A stretch of 64,000 nucleotides of DNA. Source: Methylotuvimicrobium alcaliphilum 20Z. GTDB lineage: Bacteria; Pseudomonadota; Gammaproteobacteria; Methylococcales; Methylomonadaceae. The stretch lies in NCBI RefSeq assembly GCF_000968535.2, contig NC_016112.1:1984001-2048000 (forward strand). Reading direction: 5' to 3'. The notes under the pieces are model-generated. The model was given only the letters and a program-made list of their open reading frames with translations, was not told the origin of the DNA and searched no databases. The position numbers and the translations under genes are program-made. Of this stretch, positions 37,298-45,297 are shown piece by piece. The stretch's first letter is position 1, and each line of letters opens with the position of its first letter.

Positions 37298-37434
37298 TTA
37301 TTCCGTTTCAGTTCCGCTATTTTTTTCAAATGACGTTTTTGTGTTTTTCTAAGCTCACGAAGCTCAGCTGCGCGCTCAGTCGCTTTGTTTTTCCATTCAT
37401 CGCGGCTGTTTAGTAGTTTTGACATTTGAAGCAT
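37234..37434 (-). CDS. Transposase N-terminal reading frame
   Basis: 66 residues, basic and helical (DEWKNKATERAAELRELRKT), starting with ATG. It looks like a coiled-coil N-terminal piece of the transposase. The A8 run at about 37263-37270 lies within its overlap with the main frame, a typical -1 slippage site. Confidence 0.7.
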   Translation of the reverse strand: MLQMSKLLNSRDEWKNKATERAAELRELRKTQKRHLKKIAELKRNNCQLKQLVEAKKTLPSSISQP

Positions 37435-38167
37435 AGTATTTGGGGGATGGGTTAAAATAAGACCTATTTATACCGCATACAGCGATAATTTTAAATCCAC
37501 AAGCTGAGGAAATAAAATCACTGTAAAGTGAACAATTATAAGCCATTCAGGTGTGCTTCTTTTAGCTAAGTCATTGATTAGTCGCTTTATGAGCAAAATA
37601 AAAGCGGCTTAAGCTGTCGTTTTGGTCAAACGATTGCATCCAGAATGATTTTAAGTTATTGAATATTAATAAGGTATGTGATTTGATGCATGCGTTTCGA
37701 CAGCCTAGATTTATCCTCGGATAATGGAGCAAGTGTCAAAAAATAACGAAGACTATGTCTGGAAGAACATTTGCGACGTTAAAGAGCTTGGAGAAATTAG
37801 AATGGAGGCAATGAGGGTCTTCCTGAATGACTATGGAAATGCACAAGAAACCGGAAGGTATCTGAATGCCGCATTGCCAACACTGTCATTTGAGAATGCC
37901 GAGTTCGATTTAGCTTTATGTTCACATTATTTGTTCTTGTATAGCGACCATGTGAATCAGAAACAACACATTGAATCCATGAAAGAGTTGTGCCGTGTTG
38001 CCAAAGAGGTGCGAGTTTATCCGCTGTTGTCCATTAGTAACAATAAAATGTCTACGCATCTCGCGCCAGTCATGGAGGCGCTAGAAGAAGGCGGAATTAA
38101 CGTCTCTTTGGCGCCTGTAAAATATGAATTTCAAAAAGGTGCCACAGAAATGCTAGTGGCGAAATCT

Positions 38168-38230
38168 GTATAACACGGTGCTTCACCCGATTAAAAACCG
38201 CTATGCGGTTTTCGTCGGGTGAGCTAGGGG
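38168..38230 (+). other. attC-like site 2 (left part, interrupted)
   Basis: GTATAAC at 38168 partially fits the R'' box, and is followed by a strong hairpin, CACCCGA...AAACCGC / GCGGTTTTCGTCGGGTG. The same hairpin forms site 3 at 38815. The right end is missing because a group II intron remnant follows. Confidence 0.55.
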
Positions 38231-38243
38231 AAAGCGGGCTCAG

Positions 38244-38796
38244 GTGTTCGCAGTAACAGTAATTTAACCAGCGGGTTAAAGTCCCGTCCAAAGAGTTGTC
38301 CATACGCCTTGGTAGTACGCAGGAGCGGCGTTTGAGCAATCAAGGGTCGTGAGTTCCTAAACGGCAAAGATGCAGGCCGTAACGCAAGTGAACCTAGATG
38401 TAGCCTCGTAAACTTAATGCGGTTGCCGACCTCGTGCCTGTATCCCGACACAAGACGTTGTACGGGATATGAATCAAGTGCTATGGGGATGGTCGGGTTA
38501 CTTTTATTATCGAAACTCCAGCGCAGCCTTGAGTAAGGTTAAGCGCCATGCTGAAGAACGGCTCAGAATCCACCTGCGGAAACGACACAAAGTGAGTAAC
38601 TGGAAAACCAGCATGATTCGGTTTCCACGCCGAGTGTTGTATGAAGAGCATGGGTTATATAAAGTGCCCATTGTCGCTGGCTGGAAAACAGTGCATGCCC
38701 TGATGTGAAGAACATCGGAAAGCCGTGTGCGGGAAAATCGCATGCACGGTTTGATGAGGGAGGGCTGGTGAAAAAAAAACCAGCTCTCTACTCTAC
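38244..38796 (+). ncRNA. Group II intron remnant with truncated maturase
   Basis: Domain-I-like sequence (CCAGCGGGTTAAAGTCCCG) follows a possible 5' end GTGTTCG. Domain V is seen at about 38719-38752 (AGCCGTGTGCGGGAAAATCG, then CATGCACGGTT), and domain VI ends near CTCTACTCTAC. Inside, 38469-38708 encodes only the C-terminal maturase part (GWSGYFYYRNSSAALSKVKR...). The reverse transcriptase core is deleted, so it cannot move by itself. The limits are approximate. Confidence 0.8.
38469..38708 (+). pseudogene. Fragment of group II intron maturase
   Basis: 79 codons, MNQVLWGWSGYFYYRNSSAA and RLRIHLRKRHKVSN, matching the maturase/thumb end of intron-encoded proteins. The upstream reverse transcriptase motifs are absent. 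Confidence 0.85.
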
Positions 38797-38814
38797 CTTG
38801 CAGTCACGTATCCG

Positions 38815-38883
38815 GCCTAACTAGGCGCTTCACCCGACCCAAAACCGCAATGCGGTTTTCGTCGGGTGAGCTGGGTGTTACAC
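38815..38883 (+). other. attC-like recombination site 3 (69 bp)
   Basis: GCCTAAC (exact RYYYAAC) at 38815-38821 and GTTACAC at 38877-38883 bound a long stem (TCACCCGA...AAACCGC / GCGGTTTTCGTCGGGTGA). The stem is nearly identical to site 2. Confidence 0.7.
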
Positions 38884-38933
38884 GTTCATATCAAACTCTT
38901 GCTAAATACGGCATTGCCGTATAGTATGGTCTT

Positions 38934-39245
38934 ATGATATTTATCGAAACCAGTACATTTACAAAGATGCTTCCGAATTACCTCTCAGATGAAGAGTATC
39001 AGGGGTTGCAGACATATTTGATGCAAAAACCGGATGCTGGAGATATCGTTAAAGGATCTGGAGGTGTAAGAAAGGTTCGGTGGGCTTCTGAAGGTAAAGG
39101 AAAGAGTTCAGGTGTTCGTGCAATATACTATTGGAAAAAGCCTGATCATGAAATTTGGATGCTTACGATTTACAGTAAATCGGAGCGATCAACAATTCCA
39201 GGGCATATTTTGAAACAAATCGCTGAGGCAATAGATCATGACTAA
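38934..39245 (+). CDS. HigB-2/RelE-family toxin
   Basis: 103 residues, MIFIETSTFTKMLPNYLSDE, GSGGVRKVRWA, GVRAIYYWKKPDHEIWML; RelE-type ribosome-dependent mRNA interferase, close in style to HigB-2 of the Vibrio cholerae integron. It is in the toxin-first order, with the antitoxin start overlapping by 8 bp. Confidence 0.9.
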   Translation: MIFIETSTFTKMLPNYLSDEEYQGLQTYLMQKPDAGDIVKGSGGVRKVRWASEGKGKSSGVRAIYYWKKPDHEIWMLTIYSKSERSTIPGHILKQIAEAIDHD

Positions 39246-39525
39246 ACGAAATATCGGTCTTGAAATCTTGGATGGTATTAGAGAGATAAAAGAGCATAAT
39301 AATGGTAACTTGCAGTTAAAGGTGACAGAGCTTTCTGAGCCTTCTCCTCCTAAAATTATTCGGGCAAAACTAAAAATGTCACAATCTGCATTTGCTGGAT
39401 TGTTAGGTGTAAGCATGCGCACTCTTCAAGATTGGGAACAAGGCCGCAGAGAGCCACAAGGTCCTGCTGTTGCACTGCTTCGTATTGCGGAACAGCATCC
39501 CGAAGTTTTTGGGCAACTTCACTAA
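39238..39525 (+). CDS. HigA-2-type helix-turn-helix antitoxin
   Basis: 95 residues with a C-terminal Xre-type helix-turn-helix (SQSAFAGLLGVSMRTLQDWE, QGRREPQGPAVALLRIA). It binds the toxin through the N-terminal part and represses the operon. It is followed directly by an attC-like site. Confidence 0.92.
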   Translation: MTKRNIGLEILDGIREIKEHNNGNLQLKVTELSEPSPPKIIRAKLKMSQSAFAGLLGVSMRTLQDWEQGRREPQGPAVALLRIAEQHPEVFGQLH

Positions 39526-39527
39526 AC

Positions 39528-39606
39528 GTGTAACAAGTCGCAGCAGTTCGCGGCCTTTGGCCGCCGGACACTCGTAAACTCGCGCCGCTGTTCCAGGGCG
39601 TTAGTT
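39528..39606 (+). other. attC-like recombination site 4 (79 bp)
   Basis: GTGTAAC at 39528 and GTTAGTT at 39600 bound imperfect inverted boxes (GTCGCAGCAG / CGCCGCTGTT) and a central palindrome GCGGCCTTTGGCCGC. The site starts 3 bp after the antitoxin stop codon. Confidence 0.7.
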
Positions 39607-39733
39607 GTATCATCTAATTCCGCCGTCCTATCTGAAAAGGTAACTATTCAGCCCCCACAACAAAAATCGTAAAATCAGTCACTAAAAAATGGGAAAGCGG
39701 GGTCACCCATTAGCCTGTCGTAGGTCTCTCTCC

Positions 39734-39797
39734 GGCTAAACGGCCGTTCCCCGCTTATGCGCCCAGTAGCCGGCGCGGGTGAGTTTTAACGTTAGCT
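39734..39797 (+). other. Possible attC-like site 5
   Basis: GGCTAAAC at the left and GTTAGCT at the right, with inner TTCCCCGC / GCGGGTGAG. Weaker than the other sites. The 127 bp between sites 4 and 5 contain no gene. Confidence 0.4.
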
Positions 39798-39891
39798 ACT
39801 CAAAAACCATCATCCTCTCAAGTTTATGGAAAAATCGACGTAATTACATTATAGTTACGTTAAATTCAGGAGATAATGGGAGTGAAGTCAA

Positions 39892-40146
39892 ATGACTCAG
39901 CTAGTACGAATAGGGAATTCTCAAGGCATAAGGATTCCTAAGCCTTTGATTAAACAAGCTCATTTGGAAGGAAAAGAGTTAAAATTACAATTGGTTAACG
40001 GTGGTCTCCTCATAACCCCGGAAAATGGTGTTAGAGAAGGATGGAAAGAAGCTATAGAACAAACAATTTCGGCTCAGGGGCATGAGTCTCTAGATGATGA
40101 ATGGTTGGATTTCCCTCTCGACTCAGATGATGAACTGGACTGGTAA
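39892..40146 (+). CDS. MazE/AbrB-type antitoxin
   Basis: 84 residues. MTQLVRIGNSQGIRIPKPLI is the swapped-hairpin AbrB DNA-binding fold, and the acidic tail (DDEWLDFPLDSDDELDW) is the part that wraps the toxin. Preceded by GGGAG. It ends in a TAATG overlap with the toxin gene. Confidence 0.92.
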   Translation: MTQLVRIGNSQGIRIPKPLIKQAHLEGKELKLQLVNGGLLITPENGVREGWKEAIEQTISAQGHESLDDEWLDFPLDSDDELDW

Positions 40147-40463
40147 TGATACACCGATTTGAAGTTTGGCTCGCTGACCTCAATCCCACAAAAGGAACAG
40201 AGATCAATAAAACACGCCCTTGCGTAATAATTTCTCCCAATGAAATGTCAGCTTTGTCTACGGTCCTTATGGCTCCAATGACTACTAAGGGTTTTGAGTT
40301 TCCTTGTCGTGTTCAGTGTAAGTTCAAAGGAAAAAGTGGTCTGATCCTGCTGGATCAAATTAGGGCAGTTGATAAATCAAGGCTTGTTAAAAATCTTGGG
40401 GCAGTGAGTGCAAAGACACAAAAAGAACTGTGTTCGTGCTTACAAGAAATGTTTGAGTATTAA
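40146..40463 (+). CDS. MazF/PemK-family endoribonuclease toxin
   Basis: 105 residues; FEVWLADLNPTKGTEINKTR and RPCVIISPNEM contain the conserved Arg of the PemK fold, and LILLDQIRAVDKSRL the active-site loop. It cleaves mRNA at short motifs. After its stop, AGCTAACAATACAAATTC resembles the left half of an attC site with no clear right end. Confidence 0.93.
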   Translation: MIHRFEVWLADLNPTKGTEINKTRPCVIISPNEMSALSTVLMAPMTTKGFEFPCRVQCKFKGKSGLILLDQIRAVDKSRLVKNLGAVSAKTQKELCSCLQEMFEY

Positions 40464-40578
40464 ATGTAGCTAACAATACAAATTCACTCGGACAAATTTA
40501 CGCAACGTTTGTATTTCTGTTTCTCAAAATTTCGCAGGCATTGCTTCCCAACTGGTGCTCATTACTATATCTATAGGC

Positions 40579-40689
40579 ATCGAGTTTGCGGGAGCGCTGC
40601 ATCATGTGACCTTTCACGGCAACGCCCAAGAAAACATCTATCGGAACGATGTCGATCGGGAGCGGTTTTTGGTGTTGTTACAAGAAATA
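40579..40689 (+). pseudogene. Fragment of a REP-associated (IS200-like) transposase
   Basis: 37 codons, IEFAGALHHVTFHGNAQENI and YRNDVDRERFLVLLQEI, are the N-terminal end of TnpA-REP (RAYT) proteins, with the HVTFHGN histidine motif partly preserved. The rest is missing. It is the only trace of a REP-type transposase in this repeat-rich window. Confidence 0.8.
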
Positions 40690-40731
40690 CTGTTAATCGT
40701 TACTAATAGCATTTTGCCTAATTGGGTCCAT

Positions 40732-41226
40732 TTAATCCAAGCTGGACCGTATGTCGGCAATGGTGATAAACAGCTTGTTTTCGGCATCTCTAAAAGTAGT
40801 GAATCCATACTTTTCGTAAAAATGCTTGGCTCCGTCTTTGGCGTCAACGATAACTATCGGAAACCCGACGGAATCGCTTGCTTGAAGCAGTTTTTTGAGT
40901 GCGTCAAGGAGCAACCATTCACCGTAGCCTTTTCCTTTGTAACGCTCGTCGACAGCCAATCGAGCAATCAATCCACCAGAGATTGATGATGGATGTTTTT
41001 TCTGAAGCTGTGAAGGTAAAGCTTTTAAATCGACGGGAGTCATCGTTAGCGTATAAAAGCCAACAATTTTGGATTCGCTGGCTTCGTCTTCGAGTATGAA
41101 AGTCCTTGTACTGTCTTTCTTGGCTTGTTGACTAGCCATGACTTTTAGGTAGTTGTTTAAAGGTTCAACACCGCAATTGAATCGGTTTCTATCGTGTCTT
41201 GCTTTGTTTAAAAGTACGGTTCTCAT
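40732..41226 (-). CDS. GNAT-family acetyltransferase toxin
   Basis: 164 residues, RIARLAVDERYKGKGYGEWL (acetyl-CoA loop, written here as LIARLAVDERYKGKGYGEWL) and HFYEKYGF. This is the TacT/AtaT type, which acetylates the amino acid on charged tRNAs. Paired with a DUF1778 antitoxin, whose stop overlaps its start. Confidence 0.9.
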   Translation of the reverse strand: MRTVLLNKARHDRNRFNCGVEPLNNYLKVMASQQAKKDSTRTFILEDEASESKIVGFYTLTMTPVDLKALPSQLQKKHPSSISGGLIARLAVDERYKGKGYGEWLLLDALKKLLQASDSVGFPIVIVDAKDGAKHFYEKYGFTTFRDAENKLFITIADIRSSLD

Positions 41227-41498
41227 TATTGAGTTGTGTTCTCATAACGGGCAGCCGCTGCTTTTAAGTTACTGTTAGCCGTTGCAGGTTTATCAAGCGC
41301 ATCCATAAGCAACATGGCATCATGCTCAGTTAGTTTAAGTGCTTTGTCTTGTTCAATAATTTGTTTGGCTTTTTCAACTGCCGCGCTAAGGACAAATGAG
41401 TTAATACTAGGCATGCCGGATATAGCCGCAGCTCTAGTGAGTAAATCCTGAGTATCAATATCCACCCGAGCGGTGATACGAGGTAATATAGTCGCCAT
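41226..41498 (-). CDS. DUF1778 (ribbon-helix-helix) antitoxin
   Basis: 90 residues from the ATG at 41498 (GGAG 8 nt upstream); a longer start is possible. ITARVDIDTQDLLTRAAAIS and the SVLSAAVEKAKQ-like helix (SFVLSAAVEKAKQIIEQ) are typical of TacA-type antitoxins. It is the first gene of the pair. Confidence 0.9.
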   Translation of the reverse strand: MATILPRITARVDIDTQDLLTRAAAISGMPSINSFVLSAAVEKAKQIIEQDKALKLTEHDAMLLMDALDKPATANSNLKAAAARYENTTQ

Positions 41499-41512
41499 TA
41501 TGTTTCTCCTTT

Positions 41513-41527
41513 GTGCCAAAGTGGCAC
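41513..41527. promoter_or_regulatory. Palindromic operator of the GNAT toxin-antitoxin operon
   Basis: GTGCCA-AAG-TGGCAC, a perfect 6-bp inverted repeat with 3-bp spacer, 15-29 bp upstream of the antitoxin ATG. Ribbon-helix-helix antitoxins bind such sites to repress their own operon. Confidence 0.6.
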
Positions 41528-41689
41528 CTAGAAAATTATGTATGCAGTATTTAGTTGAGTCAAGCTATGTGTCTATTAGTGTTGGTTAGGGTGGGCTATA
41601 TCTTATGCTTAATAGTCACTTTATGGCGCAATTACTGCATTGTTCGTCATATCGGCATGAAATGCCGATATTCAAGTTATATCAGTGCG

Positions 41690-41815
41690 AAGGTACGAAT
41701 TGCCATCCACGGCACTGGATTTCTCCACAAATCCGTATGGAACGGATTTGCATTTACCCGAAGGGCTCCAGGCAGGATAGCCCGGAGTGAATCCCTGGCG
41801 GAATGACGCGTTATT
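41690..41815. repeat. Dispersed palindrome (GCCATCCACGGCACTGGATT type)
   Basis: Shares GCCATCCA(C/T)GGCACTGGATT and GGCGGAATGACG with the centre of the element at 223-363. The interval 41528-42099 has no gene. Confidence 0.5.
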
Positions 41816-41970
41816 TTCTTAATTTGGCGCTTATACCCGGCTAACCCCTTCTTCATGATCTTCATGGTGAAATGCTTTTTCTAGATTTATAGTTTCTATA
41901 ACGAATTTTTCCACTTTTGACTGCTTTTCACTCCCCCAACCGACAAGGAATGATTCGGTTTTTTCTTCTA

Positions 41971-41999
41971 TACGTCATTTAACTAATGAGTCATTTGAC
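41971..41999. promoter_or_regulatory. Candidate operator upstream of porin/urt operon 2
   Basis: TACGTCATTTAAC at 41971-41983, then GTCATTTGAC at 41990-41999; the two GTCATTT units are 16 bp apart. GTCA-TT-TGAC is an inverted repeat identical to the core upstream of transporter 1 (27379-27388). It lies about 100 bp before the porin ATG. A further TACGTCATTTAC is at 18846-18857. Confidence 0.5.
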
Positions 42000-42099
42000 T
42001 GATTGTTCAAATGATTCCGTCAAAGAATAATCGACAACAGCCTTATTCGGCTGCGCCGGTATAAACCGGTGCATTTTTTGACTCTTTGGGGGAATGATC

Positions 42100-43335
42100 A
42101 TGAAGACTGTTTACAAGCTAGGCAGCCACAAGCTAAAACACGGTTTTTTGACGTATCTGCTATTTGCGGCGTTATCGTTAAGCCATATACAGGAATCGCA
42201 GGCAGGAGCGACTTTTAAAATCGACGAAACTAAATGGTTGAGTCTCGGTGCCGGTTTAAGGACAAGTTTTACATCGGTAGAGTCGGTAGCGGACGGCAAT
42301 TGGTCGAACGATTTTTTCGTCGATAACATGCGTTTGTATCTGAACGCGCAGATTCACGAATACATCAAGCTGGAAATCAACTCGGAATGTCAAACTTGTA
42401 ACAATGGCGGTGAACTTCGTTTGTTAGATGCCATCGGTAAATTCGAATTTCATCCGATGGCGAATTTGTGGGTCGGGCGCATGCTGGTGCCGGCCGAACG
42501 TCGCGAAATGAACGGACCGTTTTACAGTGCCGTGCATAGCATTTATGTAACCGGCGACCGGATTAGCGGTACGCCGTTCGAGCCGGCCGATTTCAATACG
42601 ACGATACGTAACGACGGAACATCTGCGGGTTCTTTCGGCCGTGACGACGGTGTGACGTTTTGGGGTTCTGTTTGGGATGGCCGCGTTCAATACGCGTTAG
42701 GTATTTTCCAAGGGTTAAGAGGCGGAGCGAACAAGGATGACAATCTGCTCTATGCGCAACGTTTGGCTTTTAACTTCTGGGAAGTCGAAAAAAATCCCGG
42801 TTACTACACATCGGGGACCTATTACGGTAAGGGGGGCGACATTCTGACCTTGGCGGTTTCTAATCAATATCAGGAAGATGGCGTTGGTGTCCTTGGTGAT
42901 GCCGGTAATTTCAGGGGTACGGCGATCGATTTATTACTCGAAAAAGTATTGGGGAACGGCGGTGTCGTGACTCTGAACGGCGAATATAAGAATTACGGAA
43001 TCAATGGTTTCAGTATGGATAGCCGGAAAGCAGGGGGCGGGTTTGCGATGTTCGAAGGAAATGCCTACGACGTGAGCGGTATGTATTTATTTCCGCAAAC
43101 GATCGGTATCGGTCAATTTCAACCCTTCGTTCGTTATGTCAACGTCATGCCGAAAAATAGTCCGGATCGGAATATGTTCGAGGCCGGGGTGAATTATGTC
43201 ATCGACGGACATAACGCACGAATCGGTTTAAGTTGGCAATACGGCGACTTGATGACTAAAGGGCTCAATTACAGGGACGATGCGACAGGCGACCAAGTCA
43301 ATGCCTTCCTTCTTGGCTTTCAGTACCAAATCTAA
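42100..43335 (+). CDS. Outer-membrane porin of the FmdC type
   Basis: 411 residues from the second ATG (42100), which is 6 nt after GGGGGA; the ATG at 42094 abuts it. A signal peptide (LLFAALSLSHIQESQAGATF) is followed by alternating beta strands and a C-terminal aromatic-type end (LLGFQYQI). NSECQTCNNG has two cysteines likely to be disulfide-bonded. By position ahead of urtA and by resemblance to FmdC of Methylophilus, it would let urea or amides cross the outer membrane. Confidence 0.82.
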   Translation: MKTVYKLGSHKLKHGFLTYLLFAALSLSHIQESQAGATFKIDETKWLSLGAGLRTSFTSVESVADGNWSNDFFVDNMRLYLNAQIHEYIKLEINSECQTCNNGGELRLLDAIGKFEFHPMANLWVGRMLVPAERREMNGPFYSAVHSIYVTGDRISGTPFEPADFNTTIRNDGTSAGSFGRDDGVTFWGSVWDGRVQYALGIFQGLRGGANKDDNLLYAQRLAFNFWEVEKNPGYYTSGTYYGKGGDILTLAVSNQYQEDGVGVLGDAGNFRGTAIDLLLEKVLGNGGVVTLNGEYKNYGINGFSMDSRKAGGGFAMFEGNAYDVSGMYLFPQTIGIGQFQPFVRYVNVMPKNSPDRNMFEAGVNYVIDGHNARIGLSWQYGDLMTKGLNYRDDATGDQVNAFLLGFQYQI

Positions 43336-44024
43336 TTTCAATTTCATTGGGAATATACTATGAAGAAACTATCGAAAAATCTTAAATTATTGAGCATTGC
43401 GGCCGTTGTATCGTTTTTTTCGGTTACGGCTCCGGACGCTTCCGCCGAAGATACGATCAAGGTCGGCGTCTTACATTCGCTGTCCGGGACGATGGCGATT
43501 AGCGAAACCACGCTCAAAGATACGATGCTGATGCTGATCGAGGAGCAGAACAAAAAAGGCGGCTTGCTCGGCAAGAAACTCGAACCTGTCGTCGTCGACC
43601 CGGCCTCGAATTGGCCTCTGTTTGCCGAGAAAGCGCGCGAACTCTTGACCAAGGACAAGGTTGCGGCGATCTTCGGTTGCTGGACGTCGGTCTCGCGTAA
43701 ATCGGTGTTGCCGGTCGTCGAGGAATTGAACGGCTTGTTGTTCTATCCGGTGCAATACGAAGGCGAGGAATCGTCGAAAAACGTGTTTTACACCGGTGCC
43801 GCGCCGAATCAGCAAGCGATTCCGGCCGTCGATTATCTGATGAGCGACTTCGGCGCCGAACGTTGGGTGTTGGCAGGGACCGACTATGTTTATCCTCGCA
43901 CGACCAACAAAATTCTCGAAGCGTATCTGAAAGCCAAAGGCGTCGACGAAAAGGACATTATGATCAACTATACGCCGTTCGGTCACTCCGATTGGCAAAG
44001 TATCGTTTCTGACATCAAGAAATT

Positions 44025-45297
44025 GGCTCTATGTGAAATACAGTGGGTAATCAAATTTCAACTTTCCACATAGGAAGTAAATCATATTAATGAAATTGTT
44101 GATGTTGCGACAGCTCTGGCTCGCCGTTTAGCCAGCTGAATCTTACTATTGATGCCTTCAAGAATGCCGTTACTAATGAGTGATTCCACGAAATGCACAA
44201 TTCCCGACCAATGTCCTCGAACTGTGTTGGCGAACTTGATAAACGCTGGAATTTTGGCTGCGTCCACCTCATCGCACCATTGCCTCAAAAAAGCCTCCGC
44301 TGTCGGTTTGTCGGGCATTTCCCAGAGATCATTGAATAGCACTTTTAAGCGGTAAGCTTCGCCCAGCGTGGGGTACAGTTGTATCAGTTCATCCAGCTCT
44401 TTTTCTTTTTTGTCGGATAGGTTTTCCCGGTTCTTTAGAAAAGTGTATTTGTGACCTTTCAGAGCATCATGCTCTTTGCGTTCGGCAATGCGCACCTGAT
44501 TCATGGCCTCGTTCAATAATTTCACAACATGGAATCGGTCAAAGGTAATTTGTGCAGACGGGAATGATTCGGCAGCACCGGCAATAAATGACGGTGACAA
44601 ATCCATGCTGATTTGCTCCACCTGTTCTTTATCAACACCTTTATCTTCAAGGTGTTGCTGAATACTTTGCAGCGTTGCCTTACCCTTACCTTCAGTGACA
44701 TGAATTACGCGGGCTTCATCCAAATCAACGCCCAGCGTAACGTAATGATGGCCTTTTTTGGTCGAGGTTTCATCGACGCCCAGCTTGGTTATCGTGCTCG
44801 GATCATCGGCTGCTTTTGCCTTGCTAATCCAGTGATTAAAGATAGTCCAGATGCGCTGTGGATTGACCTTCAGTATCTCGGCGACTCGGTTGACCGGCAT
44901 TTCCCGCTCAATCAAGCGTAGCGCTAAGGCTTCGTATAACAGGGTAAAACCACTGCCTGGCCGTGCCCAAGGAACGTCAACAGTACGGACTTTGCCATCG
45001 GTCGTGGTAATGCCGGCACCGCACAATGGAGGTAACAGGTGTGTTCAAAAAAGCTCAAATGTTGCCATAGCCGCTCTACGGTATCATGCACTGGACAGAG
45101 GTTATTCGCGTCGTCTAAGAAGCGCGAGCCAGTCACGAAATCGATATGCAGATGAAGTTCGCTACGGGCCAATTCATCTGTAGAAAAGGTCACAGCTTTG
45201 ACCTGCCAAGGAGGTTGCAGGCCTAAAGCCATGCTGAATAAAGTTTCACTGTTCATGGCTATATTATTGCATTACCCACTACGAATCACATAGAGCC
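44025..45297 (-). mobile_element. ISL3-family insertion sequence, 1273 bp
   Basis: Inverted ends GGCTCTATGTGAAATACAGT / GGCTCTATGTGATTCGTAGT (about 25 bp with mismatches). It is flanked by the 8-bp duplication AAGAAATT (44017-44024 and 45298-45305), the size usual for ISL3 elements. It carries one transposase gene broken into two frames. Confidence 0.95.
44082..45256 (-). pseudogene. ISL3-family transposase in two reading frames
   Basis: The N-terminal part (44924-45256, MNSETLFSMALGLQPPWQVK, with the HCAVPA end) and the main part (44082-45026, TTDGKVRTVDVPWARPGSGF, then LGVDETSTKKGHHYVTLGVD and the DLSPSFIAGA region) are in different frames. ISL3 transposases are normally one chain of about 400 residues, and the join falls near HCAVP/ITTTDGK. 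No classic slippery run was found there, so this is probably a frameshift mutation and not a programmed shift. Confidence 0.8.

Larger units (their letters stand above)
35890..37706 (-). mobile_element. Insertion sequence, 1817 bp, two-ORF transposase
   Basis: Imperfect inverted ends AGCCTGTCGAAA / AGGCTGTCGAAA. It is flanked by an 11-bp direct repeat AGATTTATCCT (35879-35889 and 37707-37717). It disrupts the methyltransferase. Clean duplication and in-frame restoration show that the insertion is recent. Its family was not assigned with certainty. Confidence 0.9.
35665..38173 (+). pseudogene. SAM-dependent methyltransferase cassette gene, split by an IS
   Basis: From a GTG at 35665 (AGGA about 8 nt upstream) the reading gives VDLSEVVPWGRSFNEY and the SAM-binding motif KILGCGDGPACFNAEL, then is broken at 35889. 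After the element, 37718-38173 continues in frame (RIMEQVSKNNEDYVWK, FDLALCSHYLFLYSDH). With the element and one duplicate removed, the gene would encode 226 residues. It resembles SAM-dependent methyltransferases; the substrate is unknown. As it stands only truncated products are possible. Confidence 0.85.

Noticed and set aside
42001-42099. Sigma-54 promoter for the porin/urt operon
   Set aside because: GGTATAAACCGGTGC has GG and GC, but the spacing is 11 and not 10, and flanking consensus bases are poor.
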